A stretch of DNA of 64,000 nucleotides, taken from Ralstonia condita. Lineage in GTDB: Bacteria > Pseudomonadota > Gammaproteobacteria > Burkholderiales > Burkholderiaceae. Below, piece by piece: positions 42,636-51,438 of the stretch. A program made the position numbers and the translations under genes. The notes beneath the pieces are model-generated. The model worked only from the letters and a program-made list of their open reading frames with translations. It searched no databases and was not told the DNA's origin. How positions within the stretch are numbered: the stretch's first letter is position 1; the number at the start of each line of letters is the position of its first letter. The stretch lies in NCBI RefSeq assembly GCF_958405655.1, contig NZ_CATYWO010000002.1, positions 806,001 to 870,000 on the forward strand, read 5' to 3'.

Positions 42636-43216
42636 AGCTACTCAACCTCATCCGTCATGTGCTGCTGACCACGCTGCTGGCGGCAAGCGCAGCGGGCGCC
42701 CAGGCGGCAGGGCCGGCCGCGACCGGCTCGCTGTATCAATCCGACGTGGCCTTGACGGACCAGAACGGCCGGGTCTTTCACCTGGCGGACCTGCGTGGCG
42801 AGCCTGTGCTCGTGAGCATGTTCTATTCGTCGTGCCAGATGGTCTGCCCGATGATCTTCGAAACGATCCGGGCCACGCTGGCAAAGGGTGGCAAGCCCGC
42901 ACACGACGGGATGCGGGTCCTGATGGTGACGATCGACCCGGAGCGTGATTCTGTCGCGGCCCTCAAGCAGACGGCAGCCGCGCATGGAGCGGACGACCGC
43001 TGGCAGGTGGCCCGTACGACCGCCAGCGGCACCCGCGAGGTGGCCGCGCTGCTGGGCGTGCAGTATCGAAAGCTGGCGGACGGCGACTTCAACCATTCCA
43101 GCACGATCGTGCTGCTCGACGCAGACGGCCGGATCAACGCCCGTACCAACACGCTGGGCGCGGTCGACCCGAAGCTCGTCGAGTCCATGCGCAAGCTGGT
43201 CTCGGCCCAGCACTGA
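42632..43216 (+). CDS. SCO1/SenC-family copper chaperone
   Basis: 194 residues with a signal peptide (LLTTLLAASAAGAQAAG). The thioredoxin fold carries the copper site Cys-x3-Cys in MFYSSCQMVCPMIFE and the distal His in DFNHSSTIVLL, all three SCO ligands. It probably delivers copper to NirK or to a heme-copper enzyme. It overlaps nirV by 4 bases and ends the operon. It meets the FAH gene tail-to-tail with 17 bp between. Confidence 0.92.
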   Translation: MKLLNLIRHVLLTTLLAASAAGAQAAGPAATGSLYQSDVALTDQNGRVFHLADLRGEPVLVSMFYSSCQMVCPMIFETIRATLAKGGKPAHDGMRVLMVTIDPERDSVAALKQTAAAHGADDRWQVARTTASGTREVAALLGVQYRKLADGDFNHSSTIVLLDADGRINARTNTLGAVDPKLVESMRKLVSAQH

Positions 43217-43233
43217 GTTGCCGGGCCAGGCGC

Positions 43234-44076
43234 CTAGGCGTAAGGCACCACCGCCTGGGTCTGCACGCCGAGGCCATCGATGCCCAGACGCATGGTGTCG
43301 CCGGCCTTGAGATAACGCGGCGGCTTGAAGCCCATGCCCACACCCGGAGGCGTGCCGGTGCAGATCAGGTCGCCGGGGTGAAGCGTCATGAAGCGGCTCA
43401 CGTAGCTCACCAGGTGGGCTACGCCAAACACCATGGTGGCTGTGTTGCCCGTCTGCACGCGTTCACCGTTGACGTCGAGCCATAGCCCCAACGTCTGCGG
43501 GTCGGGCACTTCATCCCGCGTGACCAGCCACGGGCCGACCGGGCAGAAGGTGTCGCAGCCCTTGCCCTTGTCCCATGTGCCGCCGAGCTCCAGCTGGAAC
43601 GCGCGCTCGGAGACGTCATTGACCACGCAGTAGCCGGCCACATGCGACAGTGCGTCCTCGCGTGAGACATCGCGCGCTGTCTTGCCGATCACGACGCCGA
43701 GTTCGACTTCCCAGTCGGATTTTTCGGAGCCCCGGGGCAGCATCACGTTGTCGTTGGGACCGTTCAGCGCGCTGTTGGCCTTGAGAAAGACGATGGGTTC
43801 GGCCGGCGGCGCCATGCCCGCCTCGGCAGCATGGTCTGCATAGTTCAGCCCGATGGCGATGATCTTGCCGATGCCTGTCCACGGTACGCCAAAGCGATCG
43901 CCGGGCAGAATCGGGAGGGTCGAACCCTCCACGCGCGCCAGCTGGGCCAGGGCTTCGTCGGAGAGTTGTCCGGGCCCGATTTGGTCCACGATGCCGGACA
44001 AGTCGCGCACGCGACCCTGTTCATCGATCAGGCCGGGGCGCTCCGCTCCGGGCGGGCCTACACGTACGAGTTTCAT
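43234..44076 (-). CDS. Fumarylacetoacetate hydrolase (FAH)-family protein
   Basis: 280 residues. The FAH fold motifs are clear: IAIGLNYADHAAEAG, EPIVFLKANSALNGPND, the metal site EVELGVVIGKTARDVSREDA with GYCVVNDVSER, CDTFCPVGPWLVTRDEVPDP, and DLICTGTPPGVGMGFKPPRY. Members hydrolyse C-C bonds in acylpyruvates or act as oxaloacetate-type decarboxylases and hydratases. It overlaps the GntR gene (ATG 44076 over the GntR stop at 44073), forming a two-gene minus-strand unit divergent from the MFS-amidohydrolase operon. Confidence 0.92.
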   Translation of the reverse strand: MKLVRVGPPGAERPGLIDEQGRVRDLSGIVDQIGPGQLSDEALAQLARVEGSTLPILPGDRFGVPWTGIGKIIAIGLNYADHAAEAGMAPPAEPIVFLKANSALNGPNDNVMLPRGSEKSDWEVELGVVIGKTARDVSREDALSHVAGYCVVNDVSERAFQLELGGTWDKGKGCDTFCPVGPWLVTRDEVPDPQTLGLWLDVNGERVQTGNTATMVFGVAHLVSYVSRFMTLHPGDLICTGTPPGVGMGFKPPRYLKAGDTMRLGIDGLGVQTQAVVPYA

Positions 44077-44813
44077 GGATGTCCTTTCGTGTGTTGCTTG
44101 ATGACCTTGGCGGGGCGGGCGGCTTCAGACAGGCTGCGTGCCACCACGCTCAAGACTTCCTGCGCCGTGTTTTCGGAGTGCTGGCGCAGCACCTGCGCCA
44201 AGCGTGGGCGGCCCGGCTCACGCAGCGCTTGCATGATCAATTCGTGTTCTTCGTGGGATTCCTGCCAGCGCAGCGTGTCGGCATTGGCCGCGCCGCGCGC
44301 ACGGTGCACCTTGCTCATCAGCGTGGCGTAGATGCCGGCCAGCACCGGATTGGCCGCGCCGTCGATGATGAGTTGGTGAATCTCCTGGTTGATGCGGAAG
44401 TAGTCCGTGCGGCGACCGGCCGTGTGCGCATCGAGCATGGCCTGGTGTTTGCGCTCCAGGCGCGCCATGGCGACTTCCGAGAGGCGCGATGCGGCCAGCT
44501 CGCCGGCCATGGCTTCCAGGCCATGCAGCGTCTCGAAGGTGGCGCGCAGCTCATTAAGATCGAGCGGCGCCACGCGGTAGCCGATGTATTGCCGGTGCAG
44601 CACCAGCCCTTCGGCCACCAGCACCTTGAGCGCTTCGCGCAGCGGCGTCTTCGACACATCGAACAGTTCGCAGAAGGCGCGTTCATCGATGCGGGCGCCG
44701 GGCGGCAGCTCGCCTTCTTCGATCAGCGTGCGCAGCCGCGAAGCAATTTCGGCCGACATGCCGAGGGTGCGCAGACGGGGGGATTGGAGCAGCGATTGGG
44801 TCACAGGCGTCAC
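44073..44813 (-). CDS. GntR-family (FadR/FCD) regulator
   Basis: 246 residues from GTG 44813; a second GTG at 44804 and an ATG at 44759 are alternatives. The HTH is PPGARIDERAFCELFDVSKT with PLREALKVLVAEGLVLHRQY. The FCD effector domain follows (FRINQEIHQLIIDGAANPVL). It divides two transcripts that point away from each other, with palindromes at 44900 and 44934 in between, so it probably controls both the FAH gene and the MFS operon. Confidence 0.9.
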   Translation of the reverse strand: MTPVTQSLLQSPRLRTLGMSAEIASRLRTLIEEGELPPGARIDERAFCELFDVSKTPLREALKVLVAEGLVLHRQYIGYRVAPLDLNELRATFETLHGLEAMAGELAASRLSEVAMARLERKHQAMLDAHTAGRRTDYFRINQEIHQLIIDGAANPVLAGIYATLMSKVHRARGAANADTLRWQESHEEHELIMQALREPGRPRLAQVLRQHSENTAQEVLSVVARSLSEAARPAKVIKQHTKGHP

Positions 44814-44899
44814 CAAAGAGGGGGAGATGCACCACAAAAGGCTATCACACACCAATATTGTGCTTATTGAGAATATAAAAATCAATAACTTACAGATGT

Positions 44900-44909
44900 T
44901 GTAATTACA
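44900..44909. promoter_or_regulatory. Candidate GntR operator
   Basis: TGTAATTACA is a perfect 10-bp palindrome, close to the TNGT-N2-4-ACNA form of FadR-type GntR sites, in the AT-rich gap between the divergent GntR and MFS genes. Confidence 0.55.
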
Positions 44910-44933
44910 GATTACGTATCCTATACTCCGCCA

Positions 44934-44945
44934 TGTTGCGCAACA
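44934..44945. promoter_or_regulatory. Second palindrome upstream of the MFS operon
   Basis: TGTTGCGCAACA is a perfect 12-bp palindrome 25 bp from the first (end of one to start of the other), 126 bp before the MFS start. It could be a second site for the GntR or for the LysR encoded later in the same operon. Confidence 0.45.
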
Positions 44946-45070
44946 CACACTAATCAAACCGACTCAGGAAGGTGTTTCGACGAGCGGGCGCTGCGGGCAC
45001 ACTGGCGAAAAGACCTGCCAGCAAGCACGCGTCTCGAAACGGCTTCGGGAGCTACCAGGAGACATGCGTA

Positions 45071-46378
45071 ATGGAAACCGCAAGCCAGGCTCACGCCATG
45101 GCGCTAACGGAGACGAAGAGCTCCGTGCGCTGGAAGATTTTCTTGATGATGTTGATGCTGATCTCCATCAACTATGTCGACCGTGCATCGCTGTCGGTCG
45201 CCATGCCGCTGATTGCGAAAGAGTTCAACATCGGCCCGGCGGTGCAAGGCCTGCTGCTCAGTTCATTCTTCTGGACGTATGCGTTCATGCAGATCCCGGG
45301 CGGCATGCTGGCGGACCGATTTGGTCCGCGCGTCGTGATTGCCGGCGCCACGCTGGGCTGGGGTTTATTCCAGTCGATGGCGGCGGTGTGCACGGGCTGG
45401 GTGCCGCTGCTGCTCACTCGCCTGGGTCTGGGCGCGGCCGAAGCGCCCATCTACCCGGCAGGCGGCAAGCTCAACGCCATCTGGATGACGCAGAATGAGC
45501 GCGGCCGTGGCGCCACGCTGCTCGACGGCGGCGCACCGCTGGGGGCAGCGCTGGGCGCACTCATCATCGCAGGCCTGATCGCTGAGTTCGATTCGTGGCG
45601 TACCTCGTTCGTGGTGGCCGGTGTCGGCACCATGGTGGCGGGCCTGTTCTCGTGGTGGTACATCCGCAACCATCCGCGCGAGCATCCGTCCGTCAACGCA
45701 TCGGAAGCCGCCTACATCGAGGCTGCGCACGCAGCCGACCAGGCGGCCGAGCCGACGAGCGTGAGCGGCAACGTGTTCGATTTCTTCAAGTACCGTTCGG
45801 TATGGGGCATGTTTGCCGGCTGGATGTGCTTCAACGCGTTGTTCTATGGTCTGCTGACCTGGATGCCGACCTATCTGTCGAAGGTGCAGGGCCTCGACAT
45901 CAAGCAGATGGGCGGCGCGGTGTTCGCCATGTTCTTCTCCGGTTTCGTGGGTGAAATGGTAGGCGGCTGGATCGCCGACAAATGGATGGCGACGGGAGCC
46001 CCGCGCGCCAGGGTGCTGCGCACGCTGTTCGGCATTGCCTCGGTGTTCGCCACGGTGGCCATCTATACGGTTGCACGCTTCACGGACCCCGTGACCGTGG
46101 TGGTGCTGCTGTCGATCACGCTGTTCTTCCTGCGCTGGTGCGGCCTGTTCTGGTGCATTCCGTCGATCCTCGGCACGCGCAAGCGCGTTGGCTTCCTCGG
46201 TGGCGTCATGAACCTGGGCGGCAACGTCGCGGGGATCGGCATGCCGATCATCGTCGGCGTGATCGTCCAGGCGACCGGTTCCTACGACATGGCGCTCACA
46301 CTGTTTGCGGCTGCGGGTGCGGGGCTCTTCATCTGCTCCACGCTGCTGATCGATTACAGCAAGAAGCTGCCGGTCTGA
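45071..46378 (+). CDS. Major facilitator transporter (ACS-type anion:cation symporter)
   Basis: 435 residues from METASQAHAMALTETKSSVR, following CAGGAGACATGCGTA. Twelve membrane segments are expected. ISINYVDRASLSVAMPLIAK and PGGMLADRFGPRVVI (the D-R loop between helices 2 and 3) are typical of the anion:cation symporter branch that takes up organic acids such as galactonate or phthalate. It heads the plus-strand operon and probably imports a carboxylate substrate for the enzymes that follow. Confidence 0.92.
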   Translation: METASQAHAMALTETKSSVRWKIFLMMLMLISINYVDRASLSVAMPLIAKEFNIGPAVQGLLLSSFFWTYAFMQIPGGMLADRFGPRVVIAGATLGWGLFQSMAAVCTGWVPLLLTRLGLGAAEAPIYPAGGKLNAIWMTQNERGRGATLLDGGAPLGAALGALIIAGLIAEFDSWRTSFVVAGVGTMVAGLFSWWYIRNHPREHPSVNASEAAYIEAAHAADQAAEPTSVSGNVFDFFKYRSVWGMFAGWMCFNALFYGLLTWMPTYLSKVQGLDIKQMGGAVFAMFFSGFVGEMVGGWIADKWMATGAPRARVLRTLFGIASVFATVAIYTVARFTDPVTVVVLLSITLFFLRWCGLFWCIPSILGTRKRVGFLGGVMNLGGNVAGIGMPIIVGVIVQATGSYDMALTLFAAAGAGLFICSTLLIDYSKKLPV

Positions 46379-46474
46379 GCGGACACGCCATTCACGCGAT
46401 ATTCGATACAAAAAGATTGACGCGGCGCCGTGATTCGCGTGCGCCGGGTCACACCAACACCGGAACAGAGTCCC

Positions 46475-47203
46475 ATGACAAAACGTATCCTGCTCGGCAT
46501 GCTGACGCCCTCATCCAACACGGCGCTGGAACCCATCACCAGCGCCATGGTGAGCGGCCTGCCGAATGTGAGCGCGCATTTCTCACGCTTCACCGTCACC
46601 GAGATCTCGCTGCGCGATCAGGCGCTCGGGCAGTTCGACCTCGACAAGATCCTCAACGCTGCCCGGCTGCTTGCCGACGCACGCGTCGACGTAATCGCCT
46701 GGAACGGCACGTCCTCCGGCTGGCTGGGTTTCGAGAAGGACGAGGCGCTCTGCCGCCAGATCACCGAAGCGACCGGTATTCCCGCCACCACGTCCGTGCT
46801 GGCGCTCAACGAGATCCTCGCCAAGACGGGCGCGCGCGACTTCGGCCTCGTCACGCCATACCTCGACGACGTGCAGCAGCGCATCGTTCAGAACTACGCG
46901 CGCCATGGGTACCGCTGCGTGGCCGAGCGTCATCTCGATCTGCATGTCAATCACAGCTTTGCCGACGTGAGCGAGGACACGCTGCGCGCCATGGTGCGCG
47001 ACGTGGCGCAGCACAAGCCGGCAGCCATCACGACGTTCTGCACCAACCTGCGTGCGGCGCATCTGGTCGAGGCGATGGAAGCGGAGACGGGCATCCCGGT
47101 GTACGACACGATCTCGACGGTCGTGTGGAAATCGTTGCGGCTGGCAGGTGTGGACACGCGCGCGTTGCATGGCTGGGGCCGCCTGTTTGCCGACGTGGCC
47201 TAA
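46475..47203 (+). CDS. Arylmalonate-decarboxylase/maleate-isomerase-like protein (Asp/Glu racemase superfamily)
   Basis: 242 residues. LGMLTPSSNTALEP is the N-terminal phosphate/carboxylate loop of this superfamily. The first catalytic position reads IAWNGTSSG, with Gly78 where racemases and maleate isomerases have Cys. The second reads TTFCTNLRA with Cys189. That Gly/Cys pattern is the one in arylmalonate decarboxylase (Gly74/Cys188), suggesting decarboxylation or a one-cysteine reaction and not racemisation. The substrate is unknown; the amidohydrolase follows 19 bp downstream. Confidence 0.85.
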   Translation: MTKRILLGMLTPSSNTALEPITSAMVSGLPNVSAHFSRFTVTEISLRDQALGQFDLDKILNAARLLADARVDVIAWNGTSSGWLGFEKDEALCRQITEATGIPATTSVLALNEILAKTGARDFGLVTPYLDDVQQRIVQNYARHGYRCVAERHLDLHVNHSFADVSEDTLRAMVRDVAQHKPAAITTFCTNLRAAHLVEAMEAETGIPVYDTISTVVWKSLRLAGVDTRALHGWGRLFADVA

Positions 47204-47222
47204 CAGAGCAGGAGCACCAGGC

Positions 47223-48638
47223 ATGTCTACCGAATTCGATTTGGTGATCCGCAACGCGGATGTCGTGACCGCTTCGGACCGCTTCTGCTGCGACATCGGG
47301 GTGCGCGATGGCCGCATCGCCATGTTGGGGCAGGGCTTGCCGCGCGGGGCGCGCGAAATGGACGCCAGTGGTCTGCTGGCCTTGCCCGGCGGTGTCGACG
47401 GTCATTGCCACCTCGACCAGCCCATGCCCGACGGCATGCGCATGGCGGACGACTTCTTCACCGGCACGCGCGCTGCCGTCTGCGGCGGCACGACGACGGT
47501 CATTCCATTTGCGGCGCAAGAGAAGGGTGCCTCGCTCAAGGCGGCGGTGGCCGATTACCATCGCCGCGCGGAAGGCCGCGCCGTGGCAGATTACGGCTTC
47601 CATCTGATCGTTGCCGATCCGACGCCCGACGTGCTGCAGCGTGAACTGCCGGAGCTCATCCGCCAGGGCTACACATCGTTCAAGGTCTACATGACGTATG
47701 ACGACCTGAAACTGTCGGATCGCGAAATGCTGGCCGTGCTGGACGTGGCCAAGCAGAACAACGCGCTCGTGATGGTGCACGCGGAAAACGCCGACTGCAT
47801 CTCGTGGCTGACCGAGAAGCTGGTCGGCGAAGGCCGCATCTCGCCGCGCTTCCACGGCTTTGCGCGGCCCGCGGCCGTGGAACGCGAGGCCACGCACCGC
47901 GCCATCACGTTCGCTGAACTTGTCGACGTGCCGATCCTGATTGTGCATGTGTCGGGCAAGGAGGCCATCGAGCAGATCCGCTGGGCGCAGGGGCGCGGGC
48001 TGCAGATCCTGGCCGAGACGTGCCCGCAATACCTTTACCTGACCGCCGAAGACATGGGCCTGCAAGGCGACCATGGATATGAAGGCGCCAAGTGCGTCTG
48101 CAGCCCGCCGCCGCGTGACCCGGAAAACCAGGCCGCCGTGTGGCGGGCGCTGGCCGGCGGTGTCTTCAGCGTGTTCTCATCCGACCACGCGCCGTTCAAC
48201 TATGACGACCCGCAAGGCAAGAAGCTTGGCGGGCAGGCGCAGCCGTTCGACCATATTCCGAATGGCGTGCCCGGCATCGAAACGCGCCTGCCGCTGCTGT
48301 TTGACGGCATTGCGCGCGGCAGGCTGTCGTTGCACCAGTTTGTCGAGTTGACCTCGTATCGTCCGGCGCGCCTGTATGGCTTGTATCCGCGCAAGGGCAC
48401 CATCGCCGTGGGCGCCGATGCCGACATCACGCTGTGGGACCCGGAACGCCGCGTGCGTATCACCAACAGCGCACTGCATCACGCCGTCGACTACACGCCG
48501 TACGAAGGCATCGAGGTGACGGGCTGGCCGGTGCATTGCTTCTCGCGTGGCGAGATGCTCGTCGAGAACGGCAGGTACCTCGACCCGGCGCCGGGGCGTG
48601 GGCAGTTCCTGGCGGCCGGCGCGCCGTCTCTGGTCTGA
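47223..48638 (+). CDS. Dihydropyrimidinase/hydantoinase-type cyclic amidohydrolase
   Basis: 471 residues. All binuclear metal ligands appear: His61 and His63 in GGVDGHCHLDQP, the carboxylated Lys154 in TSFKVYMTYDD, His186 in MVHAENAD, His242 in LIVHVSGKEA and Asp321 in VFSSDHAPF. Tyr159 matches the usual substrate-binding tyrosine. The enzyme should open a cyclic amide, imide or ureide ring. No N-carbamoyl hydrolase gene lies nearby, so the ring may not be a hydantoin. It shares an operon with two Asp/Glu-racemase-fold proteins. Confidence 0.92.
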   Translation: MSTEFDLVIRNADVVTASDRFCCDIGVRDGRIAMLGQGLPRGAREMDASGLLALPGGVDGHCHLDQPMPDGMRMADDFFTGTRAAVCGGTTTVIPFAAQEKGASLKAAVADYHRRAEGRAVADYGFHLIVADPTPDVLQRELPELIRQGYTSFKVYMTYDDLKLSDREMLAVLDVAKQNNALVMVHAENADCISWLTEKLVGEGRISPRFHGFARPAAVEREATHRAITFAELVDVPILIVHVSGKEAIEQIRWAQGRGLQILAETCPQYLYLTAEDMGLQGDHGYEGAKCVCSPPPRDPENQAAVWRALAGGVFSVFSSDHAPFNYDDPQGKKLGGQAQPFDHIPNGVPGIETRLPLLFDGIARGRLSLHQFVELTSYRPARLYGLYPRKGTIAVGADADITLWDPERRVRITNSALHHAVDYTPYEGIEVTGWPVHCFSRGEMLVENGRYLDPAPGRGQFLAAGAPSLV

Positions 48639-48654
48639 TCTTCAGGGTTTCATC

Positions 48655-49392
48655 ATGCGTATTCTGGTCGTCAATCCCAACATTTCCGAGAGCGTGACGG
48701 CGCTGATCCAGGCTGAGGCGCAGCGTTCGGCTTCTGCGGGCACCACGCTCACCATGGCGACGGCGCCGTTTGGCGTGGCCTATATCGAAACGCGTTTCGA
48801 GGCGTTGGTGGGTGGCTACGCCACTGCCTGCGTGGTGGCCGAGCACCATGGCCAGTTCGACGGTGTGGTCGTTGCTGCGTTTGGTGACCCGGGCCTGGCC
48901 GGGATCAAGGAACTGTGCAGCGTGCCGGTGGTTGGCATGACCGAGGCCGCGCTGGCCAGCGCGTGCCTGCTCGGACAGCGCTTTTCCATCATCGCGATTT
49001 CGCACCGCATCGAGGCCTGGTACCGCGAGTGCGTGGTCGCCAATGGGTTGTCGTCAAGGCTGGCAAGCGTGCGTTCGTTGCAGCAGCCCTTGCGGGATAT
49101 CGGAAGCGTGCAGGAAGACCACGCGGCCCGCCTGGAAGCGCTCAGCCTGCAGGCCGTGCGCGAGGACGGTGCCGACGTCATCATCGTGGCCGGCGCGCCG
49201 CTTGCGGGGCTGGCCCGCACGCTCAAGGACCGCATTCCCGTGCCGGTGGTGGACGGCGTGTCCAGCGCCATTCGTCATTGCGAGAGCCTGGTCGCGCTGG
49301 CACCGTCGGGCGCAACGGAAGGGAGCTTCGCGCGTCCGCCACGCAAGGACAATCGCGGGCTGCCCGCGGCGTTGGCGGCGCTTCTGGCGTAA
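48655..49392 (+). CDS. Hydantoin-racemase-like protein lacking the usual catalytic cysteines
   Basis: 245 residues from MRILVVNPNISESVTALIQA, the start of the Asp/Glu/hydantoin racemase family. The segment VVAAFGDPGLAG matches the hydantoin-racemase first active-site block, where the family has Cys before the aromatic residue but here position 75 is Ala. The second block DVIIVAGAPLAGL has Ala181 where the family has Cys in GCAGM. With both cysteines gone, normal two-base racemisation looks unlikely. The other cysteines (59, 88, 104, 126) do not sit in catalytic blocks. It may bind a carboxylate or do a different reaction. Confidence 0.85.
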   Translation: MRILVVNPNISESVTALIQAEAQRSASAGTTLTMATAPFGVAYIETRFEALVGGYATACVVAEHHGQFDGVVVAAFGDPGLAGIKELCSVPVVGMTEAALASACLLGQRFSIIAISHRIEAWYRECVVANGLSSRLASVRSLQQPLRDIGSVQEDHAARLEALSLQAVREDGADVIIVAGAPLAGLARTLKDRIPVPVVDGVSSAIRHCESLVALAPSGATEGSFARPPRKDNRGLPAALAALLA

Positions 49393-49483
49393 GCGCGGCA
49401 TGCCGGGGCCGCGACAGCGGGCCCGCAGCCGGCGCACGGGAGGCGATGCGCTATCCTCGGCGGATCGCCCTCCGTTACCGATC

Positions 49484-50368
49484 ATGTCGCTCCGCGCACT
49501 GAGAACGCTTGTCGCCATCGCCCGCCACCGGACATTCGCTCGTGCCGGCGAAGCCGTCGGGCTCACGCAGTCTGCAGTAAGCCTGCAGGTCAAGGCACTG
49601 GAGGCGGCGTTCAACGTGCGTCTGTTCGATCGCTCGCGTCGCGAGCCATCGTTGACCGAGGCGGGCCGCATCGTGCTCGCCCAGGCCGAGCAGATCCTGT
49701 CACTGTACGACCGCATTCCGGACGCGTTAAGCGATGAGAAAGCGCTGGTCGGCCGCTTGCGCATCGGCGCCATCCACACCGCGTTGGCCGGCCCGCTGCC
49801 CGATGCGCTGCTGGCACTGCGACGCCAGCATCCGGGCCTGCGCGTGCACGTTGCGGCGGGGTTGTCTGCCGAGCTGGCGCAACGGGTGGTCGACGGTGAA
49901 CTGGATGCCGCCATCACTTCGCATCCGGTACGTCCGCATCCGGCCGATCTGGTCTGGTCGACACTGTATGAAGACCGCTTCTGGTTGCTCGCGCCGCCGC
50001 AGTACGCCGGGCACGATGCGCGCACGCTGCTGACCGACCTGCCTTTCATCCGCTTTGACGCCCAGGCGTGGGCCGGCCGCATGATCGCCTCCGAACTTCG
50101 GCGGCTTGGCATCCGTGTTCGCGAAGAGATGGTGCTCGACAGCAAGGAAACGATCGTACGCATGGTGGCCAGCGGCCTGGGTGCGGCGGTGGTGGCGCTG
50201 TCCGATTCGGTGCTGACGCAGTTGCCACCGATCGTGCGGCTGCCATTCGGTCAACCGCAGATGCGCCGGGCGGTCGTCCTGCTCGAGCACCAGTCCCGCC
50301 CTGCGCAACGCTTGACGCAGGCATTGGCCGAAGCCGTGGTGGCGTCTGACATGAGTATTTCTCGTTGA
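49484..50368 (+). CDS. LysR-family regulator in the amidohydrolase operon
   Basis: 294 residues from MSLRALRTLVAIARHRTFAR. The HTH is ARAGEAVGLTQSAVSLQVKA with FNVRLFDRSRREPSLTEAGR. It has a normal effector domain. It is in the same direction as the cyclic amidohydrolase genes, 91 bp downstream, and 131 bp before the AEC transporter. It may regulate the transporter or the whole cluster. Confidence 0.9.
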   Translation: MSLRALRTLVAIARHRTFARAGEAVGLTQSAVSLQVKALEAAFNVRLFDRSRREPSLTEAGRIVLAQAEQILSLYDRIPDALSDEKALVGRLRIGAIHTALAGPLPDALLALRRQHPGLRVHVAAGLSAELAQRVVDGELDAAITSHPVRPHPADLVWSTLYEDRFWLLAPPQYAGHDARTLLTDLPFIRFDAQAWAGRMIASELRRLGIRVREEMVLDSKETIVRMVASGLGAAVVALSDSVLTQLPPIVRLPFGQPQMRRAVVLLEHQSRPAQRLTQALAEAVVASDMSISR

Positions 50369-50499
50369 TCGGCTGATAAATCAAAATTATTCCTGCTGCC
50401 ACGGCGTGATAGCTTGGCGGGGTTTCATCCTCGCCCCCGCCTTGCCATGCTGTCGTCCCTGTCTTCCTTGCTTGCATCTGCCCTTGCAGGAGCGCGGCG

Positions 50500-51438
50500 A
50501 TGACCGCCGCGATTCTTCTGGCGCTCGCGCCGGTGGCCCTCCTGGTCGCGCTCGGCTACGGGCTGCGGCATACCGGCTTCATTGCCGACGCCTTCTGGCC
50601 CCAGGCAGAAAGGCTTTGCTACTACATCCTGCTGCCTGCGCTGTTCATGCACGGCCTGGCCAGCGCCCATCTGCAGGCGCTGCCCGTGCTGCCCCTGGCG
50701 GCCACGCTGATTGCCGCAACAGTGGTCGTCGCCGTGGCCCTGATGCTGGCGCGGCGCTGGATACCGATTGACGGTGCGGGTTTCACGTCGGTGTTCCAGG
50801 GGGCCGTGCGCTTCAACAACTATGTCGGCGTCTCGCTGGCGGCTGGGATGTTCGGTACCCGGGGCGTTGCGCTGGCCGCCGTGTGCAACGCGGCCATCGT
50901 GCCGACCGTCAACCTGCTCTGTGTGCTGGTGTTTGCGCGGCATGGTTCCGTGCGGTTCGGCGGCTGGGCGCTGGTGCGGCAGATCGTGACGAACCCGCTG
51001 GTCGTGGCCTGCGCGATCGGCATTGGCATGCAGGCCAGCGGCGTGCAGGTGCCCGCGCTGGTGGAACCCGCCGTGCGCGCGCTGGGCGCAGCGTCGATGC
51101 CGTTGGGGCTGCTCTGCGTGGGTGCTGCGCTCAACTTCAGCGGTGTACGCGGATGGGCGCATCCTGTGATGGTCTCATCGGCCGTCAAGTTTCTGGCCAT
51201 GCCGGTTCTTACGCTTGCCGTGGGTCACGCCCTGGGGTTGACCGACGTTGCGCTGACGGTGGCCTTGCTGTTCCAGGCGCTGCCGACGGCATCGTCGTCC
51301 TACATCATGGCCCGCCAGCTCGGCGGTGACGCGCCGCTCATGGCGGGCATCACCGCTGCCCAGACGGTGCTTGCCGCTGCGGCCATGCCGGCGGTGATGA
51401 CCGTGCTCTCGCTCGTCTACGGTCTGCCTCAGGCGTAA
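50500..51438 (+). CDS. AEC-family (auxin efflux carrier-type) transporter
   Basis: 312 residues with about ten membrane segments, beginning LALAPVALLVALGYGLRHTG. LCYYILLPALFMHGLASAHL and FKAVQ-like later segments such as ALPTASSSYIMARQLGGDAP are the AEC landmarks. Bacterial members transport malonate, malate or other dicarboxylates, a fit for an arylmalonate-decarboxylase-like operon. The 212 bp after it hold no gene that I can support. Confidence 0.88.
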   Translation: MTAAILLALAPVALLVALGYGLRHTGFIADAFWPQAERLCYYILLPALFMHGLASAHLQALPVLPLAATLIAATVVVAVALMLARRWIPIDGAGFTSVFQGAVRFNNYVGVSLAAGMFGTRGVALAAVCNAAIVPTVNLLCVLVFARHGSVRFGGWALVRQIVTNPLVVACAIGIGMQASGVQVPALVEPAVRALGAASMPLGLLCVGAALNFSGVRGWAHPVMVSSAVKFLAMPVLTLAVGHALGLTDVALTVALLFQALPTASSSYIMARQLGGDAPLMAGITAAQTVLAAAAMPAVMTVLSLVYGLPQA

